A stretch of 64,000 nucleotides of DNA from Bacteroidota bacterium (GTDB taxonomy: Bacteria > Bacteroidota > Bacteroidia > Chitinophagales > Chitinophagaceae), in assembly GCA_029561305.1 (NCBI GenBank), contig JAKQJG010000140.1, forward strand, positions 27,421 to 91,420, written 5' to 3'. The translations under genes were made by a program, and so were the position numbers. How positions within the stretch are numbered: the stretch's first letter is position 1; every line of letters begins with the position of its first letter. This document shows positions 21,287 to 30,986 of the stretch, in pieces. The notes beneath the pieces were generated by a model, which did not search any database, was not told where the DNA came from, and worked only from the letters and a program-made list of their open reading frames with translations.

Positions 21287-22339
21287 TTAGCTTTTCAGGG
21301 CTTTTCTAACGGCTGGGGCTATCTTATTTCCAAAAATCTCTATTGACTTCATTAAGGAAGCATGCGAGGGGCCTCCTACATCCATGTGAGCAGAAAAACG
21401 GGTGAGACCAAATAATTCATGCATTTGAATGATCTTATCTACAGACTCGTTCACATCGCCGATGATCAAGTGCCCATTCTTCTTTCTTCCTGCATCATAC
21501 TGATGTCGCTGAAAGGGAGGCCATCCACGGCTGCGGCCAATCCTGTCCATTTGCGCTGAATACACCGGATAGTATTCGTCAGCAGTTGTGTTACTGTCAT
21601 CACCAAAAAAAGCATGCATGTGTACACCAACCTGCAGTTGAGTTATATCGTGTCCGTAATGCTGGTATACTTCCCGGTAATAATCAAACAAAGGTTTAAA
21701 CTGGGCCGGGCTGCCTCCAATAATGGCGAATATTACCGGCAGGCCATTCTTTGCTGCTCTTACTACCGATTCGGGTGTGCCACCAACGGCTACCCATACA
21801 CTCAAATGATCATTTACAGCGCGGGGGAGTATTAATTGATTCTCTAATGCGGGGCGGAATTTCCCTTTCCATGTAACAGGGTTCTCATGATTTATTTTCA
21901 ACAAGAGTTCTAATTTTTCCTCAAACAGGGCATCATAGTCTGCCAGGCTGTTGCCAAACAAAGGGAAAGATTCAATAAAACTGCCACGACCTGCCACCAG
22001 TTCAGCCCTGCCGCCGGAGATAAGATCCAATGTGGCAAAATCCTGGTATAGTTTTACAGGATCTGCGGAACTCAATACAGAGACTGCACTTCCCAATTTT
22101 ATATTTTTCGTAACGGTGGCGGCCGCAGCCAAAATAATTTGTGGTGATGATACTGCATAATCAGGACGGTGGTGTTCGCCAATGCCGTAGAAATCCAGCC
22201 CGGTTTCATCCATCAATTTTATTTCCTCAATCAGTTCCTGCAGCCTTTGACCGGCAGGTTGTATTTCTCCTTTATTGTTGATGTGCAGATCACCAAACAT
22301 CCCTACGCCCATTTCCATAATGATATAATTTAAAGACAA
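21287..22339 (-). CDS. LLM-class flavin-dependent oxidoreductase
   Basis: FYGIGEHHRPDYAVSSPQIILAAAA, KLGSAVSVLSSADPVKLYQDFATLDLISGGRAELVAGRGSF. Confidence 0.93.
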   Translation of the reverse strand: MSLNYIIMEMGVGMFGDLHINNKGEIQPAGQRLQELIEEIKLMDETGLDFYGIGEHHRPDYAVSSPQIILAAAATVTKNIKLGSAVSVLSSADPVKLYQDFATLDLISGGRAELVAGRGSFIESFPLFGNSLADYDALFEEKLELLLKINHENPVTWKGKFRPALENQLILPRAVNDHLSVWVAVGGTPESVVRAAKNGLPVIFAIIGGSPAQFKPLFDYYREVYQHYGHDITQLQVGVHMHAFFGDDSNTTADEYYPVYSAQMDRIGRSRGWPPFQRHQYDAGRKKNGHLIIGDVNESVDKIIQMHELFGLTRFSAHMDVGGPSHASLMKSIEIFGNKIAPAVRKALKS

Positions 22340-22423
22340 AGGTAGCGTAGCAAAAAAACAACAGCATTGAACCAGGTTAAGAAATCATTTTATTGTCCTG
22401 TTTATAGAATGAATTAACAAAAC

Positions 22424-22441
22424 ATTTTACCGGGGTAAAAT
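22424..22441. repeat. 18-bp near-perfect palindrome, operator-like
   Basis: ATTTTACC-GG-GGTAAAAT, in the divergent intergenic region upstream of 22568. Confidence 0.5.
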
Positions 22442-22567
22442 CTTTACAACACTGATGGAACCAATACTACATACAGTAGAACTTATTTCCCGCTTCCTTA
22501 AAAAAACAACTATAAATCAATTTGGCCTGGTTATTCTATAAGTGTTGATACACCAAAAATTATAACT

Positions 22568-22789
22568 ATGAAAAAGATGCTGACTAATAAAATAAACAGG
22601 GTTATGATGTTTTTTGCAGCCTTATTAACACAGTTTTCGGCCTTTGCGGCTGACGGTGATACAGTAGATGAATCAAAATGGCAAGTCGTTTCCCGTATGC
22701 CACAGTTCTGGGGAGGAGTAGTGCTTTTCATAATACTAATAGCAGCGTTCTTTGCTACTGGCCGAAACAAATCAAGCCAGGTGGCTTAA
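22568..22789 (+). CDS. Small membrane protein (73 aa)
   Basis: N-term hydrophobic segment ending SAFAAD, second TM FWGGVVLFIILIAAFFATGR; followed by a strong terminator. Confidence 0.65.
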   Translation: MKKMLTNKINRVMMFFAALLTQFSAFAADGDTVDESKWQVVSRMPQFWGGVVLFIILIAAFFATGRNKSSQVA

Positions 22790-22812
22790 AATAATTTCCT
22801 ATGATACATCGG

Positions 22813-22840
22813 CCCTGCAATATTTTTTGCAGGGTTTTTT
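22813..22840 (+). terminator. Rho-independent terminator
   Basis: CCCTGCAA-tatttt-TTGCAGGG followed by TTTTTT. Confidence 0.85.
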
Positions 22841-22941
22841 ATTGCCGTTAGACGTCTTATTTTAAATCTCATTTGTTCATAAAAGATGTCCATTTATGCA
22901 GTTCGATTCCTTACTTTTAATCCCTATAAAAATCAATTACA

Positions 22942-23832
22942 ATGAGCAACATCAAAAAAGAAGATATCAAACAGGAAGTTTTTGACCTGTATGACGATTA
23001 TGCCCACAATAGAGTGAACCGCCGTGATTTTATGCAACGGCTATCATTGTATGCTGTTGGCGGACTTACGCTTACTTCACTCATGGGGTTTCTGATGCCG
23101 GATTATATTAATGCTATACAGGTAAAGGCTGATGACGAAAGGATACAATCGGAGTATATCACTTATAGTTCGCCAAAGGGAGGCGGCACTATAAAAGCGC
23201 TGCTTACCATGCCGGCGGGTAATACTCAAAAACTAGGTGGTATTGTGGTGGTGCATGAAAACAGGGGTCTTAATCCGCACACAGAAGACGTGGCAAGAAG
23301 GGCTGCTGTAGCCGGATTTGTTTCATTAGCACCGGATGCGCTCACGCCATTGGGTGGCTACCCCGGCAATGATGACGCTGGCAGGGAATTACAAGCTAAG
23401 CGTGACCGTAATGATATGCTGGAAGATTTTATTGCCGCATATGAACATCTGGTTAAGCATCCACTGTGCAATGGCAAGGCAGGTGTGGTGGGTTTTTGCT
23501 TTGGCGGATGGATCAGCAACATGATGGCAACCAGGATTGACACACTTGCCGCCGCCGTGCCCTTTTACGGTGGACAGCCGCCTGTTGAAGAGGTGACTAA
23601 AATAAAAGCCCCGCTATTATTGCACTACGCCGAACTGGATAAGAGGGTGAATGAAGGCTGGCCTGCATACGAAGCAGCATTAAAGGCTAACAGTAAGGCA
23701 TACACGGCTCATATTTATCCGAATGTAAACCATGGTTTTCTGAATGACACCACGCCAAGATATGATAAGGCTGCAGCAGAACTGGCATGGCAGCGAACGA
23801 TGGATTTTTTCAAAGAAAAGTTAAAAGGATAG
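22942..23832 (+). CDS. Dienelactone hydrolase family protein (YghX-like)
   Basis: [38 protein letters not shown] (Cys nucleophile), [16 protein letters not shown]-term [16 protein letters not shown] Tat-like segment. Confidence 0.9.
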   Translation: MSNIKKEDIKQEVFDLYDDYAHNRVNRRDFMQRLSLYAVGGLTLTSLMGFLMPDYINAIQVKADDERIQSEYITYSSPKGGGTIKALLTMPAGNTQKLGGIVVVHENRGLNPHTEDVARRAAVAGFVSLAPDALTPLGGYPGNDDAGRELQAKRDRNDMLEDFIAAYEHLVKHPLCNGKAGVVGFCFGGWISNMMATRIDTLAAAVPFYGGQPPVEEVTKIKAPLLLHYAELDKRVNEGWPAYEAALKANSKAYTAHIYPNVNHGFLNDTTPRYDKAAAELAWQRTMDFFKEKLKG

Positions 23833-23833
23833 A

Positions 23834-24709
23834 TCATTTATTTATCTTTTCCACGTATTCCTTTTCTAATTCTTCCATAGAGGCGTCAAAGCCTTTTTTA
23901 TCAAAAAAAGCACGGGGGTTGTAGGTATCACCCGGCTTGTGCTTTTCATGCATATCAAATTGACCGGCATGAGATGCCAGCCAGATATCAAATGAAAGTT
24001 TTTTCATTTCGCTTATAGTATAGCCATAGTCGCCAGTTATCCCAGGGTAAGCAGACAATTCATTAAAAGGCCTGTCTGTTACAATGGTAGGCATGTTAGC
24101 TATGAGTACTTTATAAGAACGTTTACTATCTTTAACTGTAAACAAATAGCTGCAGGAACCTTTTGTATGCCCAGGATGGTGCAGCATCACGAGTTTCATA
24201 CCGCCGAGTGCAATGGTATCTTTATCCTGCAGCAACCTGTCTGGTTCTATTGGCACAAATGAACTCACGGTATCTCCGAAGGCATAATCAGACCTTCCTC
24301 CATCTCTTACAACTGCAGCATCTTTTTCATTCAGCATCAGTTTAGCTCCTGTTTGTTTTTTTATAACGGCCATTGCACCCAAATGATCGTAGTGCGCCTG
24401 GGTGGTGAGCAATATTTTTATATCACTGAATTTAAATCCCATGGCTTCGACATTTTTCTTTATTTGAGTGGCAGAAGCAGCCAGGCCTGTATTGATGAGA
24501 ATATTTCCTTTGCTGGTTGTAATGAGATAACAGGCCAGGTCATACGTGCCAACATAATAAAGGTTACCCGCAATACGAAAAGGCTTATAGGGCTTGCTCC
24601 ATCCTTCCGGTGGTGACTTTGGCTCCTGCACTGCCTGCCCTGCAGCAATTGTTACTACCACTAAGAACAAAGCTGCTGCTGTCATTTTTTTACAAAACCC
24701 GGTAAACAT
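23834..24709 (-). CDS. Subclass B3 metallo-beta-lactamase, B3-Q/GOB-like
   Basis: Signal peptide; LLTTQAHYDHLGAMAVIKKQTGAKLMLNEKDAAV (Gln at BBL position 116), HHPGHTKGSCSYLF, LASHAGQFDMHEKHKPGDTYNP. Confidence 0.9.
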   Translation of the reverse strand: MFTGFCKKMTAAALFLVVVTIAAGQAVQEPKSPPEGWSKPYKPFRIAGNLYYVGTYDLACYLITTSKGNILINTGLAASATQIKKNVEAMGFKFSDIKILLTTQAHYDHLGAMAVIKKQTGAKLMLNEKDAAVVRDGGRSDYAFGDTVSSFVPIEPDRLLQDKDTIALGGMKLVMLHHPGHTKGSCSYLFTVKDSKRSYKVLIANMPTIVTDRPFNELSAYPGITGDYGYTISEMKKLSFDIWLASHAGQFDMHEKHKPGDTYNPRAFFDKKGFDASMEELEKEYVEKINK

Positions 24710-24928
24710 CGAATGGTTAAATTTTGATGATTCCGTAAAAATAGGAGCTTTTCTTTTTGTTTAAAAGGGAATTGCTGTTTACATCCGTTAAATTTTAACC
24801 AGGTAATTCTACTAATGAAAGTCGTATCCCCCCATTACTATGCATTTCATTTCCTTTCATCAACTTTTACCATATCAAAGCGAATTAGTTTGTAATCTTA
24901 TCACTCAAAATTATTACCAATAATAGCC

Positions 24929-27358
24929 ATGACTAAACGAACCCTGCTTTTCATCAGTATCATTTTCTGTTTCCTTTTCCAGGAAGGCCGGGCGCAATCT
25001 GCTAAAATATCCGGTATGGTTGCAGACAGCAGTGGTAAACCACTTTCATTGGTGACCGTACGTTTGGCGAAAGCAAGTGAACAGGCCGTTGTACTGCAAA
25101 CAACCCTTACCAAAGAAAACGGTTCGTATGTTTTTAATAAGATTCAGCCGGAAAAATACATTCTCCATTTCTCCCATTTGGGCTTTGCATCAGGCAGTCA
25201 ACAAATTAGTGTTGAAACCCGCCCGGTACAGGCAGCAAACCAGTCAATGCAAAAAACCAGCACCCTCCTGAATGAAGTGGTGGTGAAACAACAACGTCCA
25301 TTGGTAGAGCAAACTGATGACAAAGTTGTATTCAATGTTGAAGATGACCCGGGGAGTAAATCAGAAACGGCCATCGAGATTTTACGAAAAACACCTTTTG
25401 TGAGTGTGGATGGTGAAGACAATATAAAAGTGAACGGGAAATCAAATTTCAGGGTATTGCTGAATAACAGGGAAACTTCCATGTTCGCTAATAATATTAA
25501 AGAAGCGTTGAGGGCTTTTCCCGGGGCACTGATTCAAAAAATAGAAGTGATCACGAATCCTTCTGCAAAATATGATGGAGAAGGTGTTGGCGGACTTATC
25601 AACATCATCACTAAGAAAAAAGTGGTTGGCTATAACGGTACGATCTCGTCGTTTTCAAGAACCAGTGATAAACTGAATGACCTGTCTGTAAACGGCAATG
25701 CAAAGTTGGGCAACGTTGGCATCAGTCTGTTATATGATTTTGGCGGTACTGATCCCATTTCATTATCAAACATTGTTACCAATACACCTGTTAATACGGC
25801 TGCATTTAGCAAAAGAACCTTAGCCGGTAACAAGCGGAATGAACAAGGCTGGCAATTTGGAAATGCAGAAATAAGCTGGGAAGTTGACACACTCAACACC
25901 GTGAGCCTGTACGCCAATGTTGACAGCTGGAATGAAAAAAATATTTTTGAACAGCAAATCACTACTGATTTTATCAATACCGTATCTACTAATGGTTTGT
26001 ACCAGTTGGAAAGCAAAACAAATACCCCGGGCTACAGTATAGGCACTGACTATATCCGAAAATTTAAAAAGAATAAGGACAGGGAGTTCAGTGTGAAATT
26101 TTTTAGTGAGTTTGGAAAAAGCGAATCGGAGGCTAACAGTCTGCAGACCTACAACAATGCTGAACGTTTTTTACAAAACAACAGTAATGCAAAGAATAAC
26201 CAGTTTACACTACAGGCAGATCATAGTATACCGTGGGGTAAAACAGGAAGATTTGAAAGTGGTGTAAAAGCCATTTTACGAAGGGCAAGCTCCGATTTTG
26301 AAAGCCTTGTTAAGTATGATGTAAATGACAAATTTCAACCTAATCCATCTAACACAGACCGCTTCAGTTATGCACAGGATGTAGTAAGTGTATACAGTAT
26401 GTACAGTTTTAAAATAAAGAAATTCAGTTTTCGTGCAGGTGCAAGAGTAGAATACACGAATGTGGATGGCAATTTTACCAGTTCTAATACCAAGGTAAAA
26501 AATCACTATACCACACTGCTGCCCAATTTCCAGGTATCAAATAAACTAAACAATAGTATTACGCTTACCATTAATTATACAAAGCGGTTATCCCGCCCCT
26601 TTATCTGGGATCTGAATCCATTTGTATTTAATAATGATTCACTGAATATTTCTTTTGGCAACCCCAATCTTGGGCCACAAACCAGCCACAGTCTTTCGGC
26701 CCAGGTACGTTATGGAAAAGGAACTACTTTTTATGGTGTTAATATTGAAGGAAGTTACAGCGACAATAAAATACTGGATTATATTTTTTATGACCCTTCC
26801 ACTGGCATCACTAAAACCACCAGCCTCAATATTGGAAAAGAAATAACGGGCAGCCTTAACCTGAACCTGAATACCAAACTCACCAAAAAATGGAGCCTGT
26901 TTATCAATGGTTCTCTCCGCTATATTGACATTAAGAACAACTCGGATGCAGCACAGTTCAATAAAGGATGGGGTGGTAATTTTAATTTCAGCCAGCGATA
27001 CCAATTTACCAGCAGATTGAGTGTAAGTAATTATATTGGTTTGTGGCAAGACCCTGTTACTATTCAAACCACTTATCCATTCAACACCTGGTACAACCTG
27101 GCTGTCAACTATAAAATGTTCAACGAAAAATTCACCATTTCGGTAAGAGGTGTTAATTTTTTTGAAAAAGACCGTGACTTTAAAAACATTATCAGGGACC
27201 CCAATTTTTACAGCACCAATATTAACACCCGTATCAGGCGTGGTCTTGTACTGGCATTAACATACAATTTTGGAAAACTTACAGAAAATGTGTCTAAGAA
27301 AAAAGGTGTTACTAATGATGACCTGTTGAAGAAGCAGCAGGAAACAACGGGAAACTGA
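24929..27358 (+). CDS. Outer-membrane beta-barrel protein, TonB-dependent-receptor-like, with N-terminal carboxypeptidase-regulatory-like domain
   Basis: AKISGMVADSSGKPLSLVTVRL; plug-like IEVITNPSAKYDGEGVGGLINIITKKK; beta-barrel C-terminus. Confidence 0.9.
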   Translation: MTKRTLLFISIIFCFLFQEGRAQSAKISGMVADSSGKPLSLVTVRLAKASEQAVVLQTTLTKENGSYVFNKIQPEKYILHFSHLGFASGSQQISVETRPVQAANQSMQKTSTLLNEVVVKQQRPLVEQTDDKVVFNVEDDPGSKSETAIEILRKTPFVSVDGEDNIKVNGKSNFRVLLNNRETSMFANNIKEALRAFPGALIQKIEVITNPSAKYDGEGVGGLINIITKKKVVGYNGTISSFSRTSDKLNDLSVNGNAKLGNVGISLLYDFGGTDPISLSNIVTNTPVNTAAFSKRTLAGNKRNEQGWQFGNAEISWEVDTLNTVSLYANVDSWNEKNIFEQQITTDFINTVSTNGLYQLESKTNTPGYSIGTDYIRKFKKNKDREFSVKFFSEFGKSESEANSLQTYNNAERFLQNNSNAKNNQFTLQADHSIPWGKTGRFESGVKAILRRASSDFESLVKYDVNDKFQPNPSNTDRFSYAQDVVSVYSMYSFKIKKFSFRAGARVEYTNVDGNFTSSNTKVKNHYTTLLPNFQVSNKLNNSITLTINYTKRLSRPFIWDLNPFVFNNDSLNISFGNPNLGPQTSHSLSAQVRYGKGTTFYGVNIEGSYSDNKILDYIFYDPSTGITKTTSLNIGKEITGSLNLNLNTKLTKKWSLFINGSLRYIDIKNNSDAAQFNKGWGGNFNFSQRYQFTSRLSVSNYIGLWQDPVTIQTTYPFNTWYNLAVNYKMFNEKFTISVRGVNFFEKDRDFKNIIRDPNFYSTNINTRIRRGLVLALTYNFGKLTENVSKKKGVTNDDLLKKQQETTGN

Positions 27359-27418
27359 TCTGGAGCAGCAGTTAAATTTATTAATCTGGAACGCTCACAA
27401 TGATGCTGGTATTTTGGT

Positions 27419-28303
27419 TTATCGGGCAGGCACCAGTACACTGATAGCTTCCGGAATTATTTCCGCTACTAATTTTTTTGTTTTACCAAGGTATTCACCA
27501 TCAACCTGGAAATGAACATAACGTTTAGAGCTAAGTACTAAACTGGAAGTCTGTAAAAGTTCTGTTTTCTTTTCATTGAGCCGGTTGCTCAAAAAGCGCA
27601 TCTTGAATATTTCACTGAATGATATTTTGCGGATAATGACCACTTCAAAAAGATGATCCTGCAAAGTGCCCAGTGGGTTAATAACTACACCATTACCGTA
27701 CCTGGTTCCATTGGCAATTACCACCATGGCTGCATCCCTTTTGATATATCCTTCATCAGATCTGATCTGCACCTCAATCCTGTTATATTGCCACAGTACG
27801 CCCCAGGCTGATTTAATGTAGCCCCACATGCCCCGAATGTTTTCTTCCTCAAACTTTTTAACTACAAAAGCATTAAAGCCAATATCGCTCAGGTGAATGC
27901 AGATCTCGTCATTCACTTTTACCAGGTGAATCTTTTTGATTGTGCCATGCTCTATCACATCAAAAGCCTTGATTGGATCTACAGGTATATCCAGTTCTTT
28001 TGCCATACCATTGGCAGAACCGGCAGGAAAAATGCCCAATGGAATACCTGTTTCAATCAATGCTTCAGCCACTAGTTTTACAGTACCATCCCCTCCTACT
28101 GCAATCACCTTTTCCGGGTTCACCTCTGCGATTTTTTTCTTGAGTTCCTGCAGATCACATTTCTCGGGCAAAAAGTAAACAATGGCATTGATAGGTTTAT
28201 AACTAAAATGGCTTGAGATCATTCCATCCCAGTCTGTATCATTATTGCCAGAAGCTGCATTGATGATGAAAAGTAAATTTGGCACGTCATTACCTGGTAA
28301 CAT
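27419..28303 (-). CDS. Diacylglycerol kinase family lipid kinase (YegS/BmrU type)
   Basis: VIAVGGDGTVKLVAEALIETGIPLGIFPAGSANGMAKELDIP motif. Confidence 0.93.
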   Translation of the reverse strand: MLPGNDVPNLLFIINAASGNNDTDWDGMISSHFSYKPINAIVYFLPEKCDLQELKKKIAEVNPEKVIAVGGDGTVKLVAEALIETGIPLGIFPAGSANGMAKELDIPVDPIKAFDVIEHGTIKKIHLVKVNDEICIHLSDIGFNAFVVKKFEEENIRGMWGYIKSAWGVLWQYNRIEVQIRSDEGYIKRDAAMVVIANGTRYGNGVVINPLGTLQDHLFEVVIIRKISFSEIFKMRFLSNRLNEKKTELLQTSSLVLSSKRYVHFQVDGEYLGKTKKLVAEIIPEAISVLVPAR

Positions 28304-28331
28304 ATATTACTGTTTAAATTACAGAAGCGTC

Positions 28332-29330
28332 ATGGGCAACCAAACAATGCTAAAACTATACCGGGGATATGGCCATACCAATGATATGGTGTTATTTGGA
28401 CATGTATTAAATAATCCCATAAAAACCGTGCAGGTAAATAGCCGTGGAGCCTGGACCAATCTCTTTCATTTGTTGCATCTCTTTAGGGTAAAGCCTGCAG
28501 GAAACAGGGCAGTGAAAACAACCTGGAAGGGGCAAACAATTGAAACAGTTTCTGAAGCAGATGGTTTTTTTGTACTGGAATGGAAATCGGTGGAGAGTGC
28601 ACCGGCTGGAGTACATAACCTGCAAGTGTGTTTGCAGGATGATTCAAACACTTTGTATGAAGCAGCCGGCGAAATAGTAGTGCCGCATATCACGCAGTAT
28701 GCATTTATTTCTGATATAGACGATACCGTGATGGTTTCGCATTCAGCCACTACCCTGAAGCGACTGAAAGAACTGCTTTTTAAGTCACCGGCACAAAGAA
28801 AAATATTTAAAGACGTAGACCGGCATTACCAGTTGCTGGCTTTATCGCACACTACACCCCACGAACCAAACCCATTTTTTTATGTATCCAGCAGCGAATG
28901 GAACCTGTATGATTATCTCCTTACATTTTTTTCCATCAACAGGTTACCACAGGGTGCTTTTTTGCTGAGCCAAATAAAGAAATGGTACGAGTTATTTAAA
29001 ACTGGCAAGACAAAACATGAAGGGAAACTATTACGCATCATGCGGTTGTTTGTGCATTTTCCTAAACAGCACTTTGTTCTGTTTGGTGACAATTCTCAAA
29101 GAGATCCTTTCATTTATGAAACACTGACAGAGAAATACGGAGAGCGCATCGCCGCCGTTTATATACGGAATGTTGCACCCGGCAACTTTGCTGCAACTGA
29201 AGAAGTATTAAAAAAAATACAGGGCCGAAATATAGCTACGCTGCAATTTACTCAAAGTGTGGACGCTATTGCCCATTCCAAAGCCATAGGCTTGATAACG
29301 GTGCCGGATGATGTATTGCTTAAAGACTGA
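28332..29330 (+). CDS. App1-family phosphatidate phosphatase (DUF2183)
   Basis: FISDIDDTVMVSHSATT, FYVSSSEWNLYDYL, FVLFGDNSQRDPFIYETL. Start at MGNQTML (ORF-track start 28245 overlaps the divergent gene). Confidence 0.88.
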   Translation: MGNQTMLKLYRGYGHTNDMVLFGHVLNNPIKTVQVNSRGAWTNLFHLLHLFRVKPAGNRAVKTTWKGQTIETVSEADGFFVLEWKSVESAPAGVHNLQVCLQDDSNTLYEAAGEIVVPHITQYAFISDIDDTVMVSHSATTLKRLKELLFKSPAQRKIFKDVDRHYQLLALSHTTPHEPNPFFYVSSSEWNLYDYLLTFFSINRLPQGAFLLSQIKKWYELFKTGKTKHEGKLLRIMRLFVHFPKQHFVLFGDNSQRDPFIYETLTEKYGERIAAVYIRNVAPGNFAATEEVLKKIQGRNIATLQFTQSVDAIAHSKAIGLITVPDDVLLKD

Positions 29331-29478
29331 TCTATTGCGTATACCATTTTATTTTTTGAAATGATCCAATCATCGCAGCAAAAGACTGACGCTTATAAAC
29401 AGCCGCTTAAAAGTGCGACCAAGGCAAAAAGAACTATTTTTCATTTGCGGTTCATCATCAATAAACGCAAGTATTATT

Positions 29479-30813
29479 TCAATCAACTTTGATTACATCA
29501 GCAAATTCCTGTGTTACATTTACCAATGTATTGTCATCCAGCCAGATAAAATTCCAGTTGCCGCCATTAAGTAATCCATTGCGGTAGTAAGTCCAGCTGC
29601 TTCCAAAATTGTCACTCACCAAAGTGTAATCATAGCTTACCACCACTACTTTGTTTTTACGAACGGTAAGATAAGCATAGGTATCACCCGTATTAAGCTC
29701 TAACAATTTTTCTTCGTTGCCATTTTTACCTGCACGGTTTATTTCATTTGGGTGATAAGGTAATCCTTCAATTGAAATAAAATGAACACCGTCATTGGTA
29801 AACCGCCGGTGAAAAAGATGTGATGAAGATTGGGTAGCCATATAAGGACTGGAAGATTCCACCCCTTGCATAGTAGAGAACTTAGTATCTGTGTCACAGG
29901 ATGAAAAAATATTCTGTAAAGCGTTACAGGGCGATTCTGTTGCGGATGAATCAATGGGATTTCCAATAGCATCATAGGTAATGAATACTGTTCTTTCATT
30001 TTCCCTAAAAAAAACAAACCCCCTGTCGTTGATGTTCACCAACTGTGCGTCGGCCTCCTGTAGGGCAAACCGAATTGACCATGAACGGCATCCGTCTTTT
30101 GATTCTAATAACCAGGGGCGGTAATCTTTTATTTCTTTGTGCAAGTCATTTACATACCCGATGCAGTATACGGAAGAAGACAGGGCTGGTGCGTAATACA
30201 GCTGGCCTAATTCCATATACAGTTTGTATTCATCCTCATCAGTTGCTTGTATGTGTTCACTTTTTTGAAATCCTTTGTACTGTACACCTGGTTCATTCGG
30301 TTCTTCAAAATCATGCGGATAGAGGTCTTTGTCCATATACACATACCGTTGTTTCTGCAACAATGGCAGTGTATCCTTTGCTGAAATGCTGAAGTATTTC
30401 CAATGCTGGTTGATTATATGTGTAGCAGAAAAGGCTCTCATATTGGCAAGCGGTGCTGTATTATGGTCAAATACAAATTGCCCCGATTGAAAGGGGATAT
30501 GATGAAGCGATTGAGAGGTCCTGATGAACATCGTATCCAGGCTGCCCCTGCGATAGATCTTAATGTCTGCCGGGTTTCGTTTAGCATCTACGGCACCGGT
30601 GATAAACTCACCGTTTTGCACCATTGCTTTTTGCCAGTGGTTGGTAGTACTGCTGTGCCATTCCAGCACAATATCTTTTTCGGTACGCCGGATAAAATCT
30701 TCTCCATTATAAAAAACCTTGAATCGCAGGGGTGCAAGTGAAAAGCCTGGCTGGGCCAATGTGCCCGTGATCAAAGCACAGGAGAGTAAGCAAGTTGAAA
30801 TGTATTTGAACAT
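29479..30813 (-). CDS. Hypothetical secreted protein
   Basis: Signal peptide MFKYISTCLLSCALITGTLAQ; no family recognised. Confidence 0.65.
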   Translation of the reverse strand: MFKYISTCLLSCALITGTLAQPGFSLAPLRFKVFYNGEDFIRRTEKDIVLEWHSSTTNHWQKAMVQNGEFITGAVDAKRNPADIKIYRRGSLDTMFIRTSQSLHHIPFQSGQFVFDHNTAPLANMRAFSATHIINQHWKYFSISAKDTLPLLQKQRYVYMDKDLYPHDFEEPNEPGVQYKGFQKSEHIQATDEDEYKLYMELGQLYYAPALSSSVYCIGYVNDLHKEIKDYRPWLLESKDGCRSWSIRFALQEADAQLVNINDRGFVFFRENERTVFITYDAIGNPIDSSATESPCNALQNIFSSCDTDTKFSTMQGVESSSPYMATQSSSHLFHRRFTNDGVHFISIEGLPYHPNEINRAGKNGNEEKLLELNTGDTYAYLTVRKNKVVVVSYDYTLVSDNFGSSWTYYRNGLLNGGNWNFIWLDDNTLVNVTQEFADVIKVD

Positions 30814-30986
30814 AATAAACTTCCGGATGCCTGGGAAAGTAAAATTGCATAAATGACCTTTACACATATGATCAATATATCAAAAGCATATATGCCGCTT
30901 TTCAAAAACTTCAGATTCCTGACCTGCTTTTCCTGTTATTCAATACATTCGCTGGTAAATCCCATGTATTAAAAATCGCTATTATT

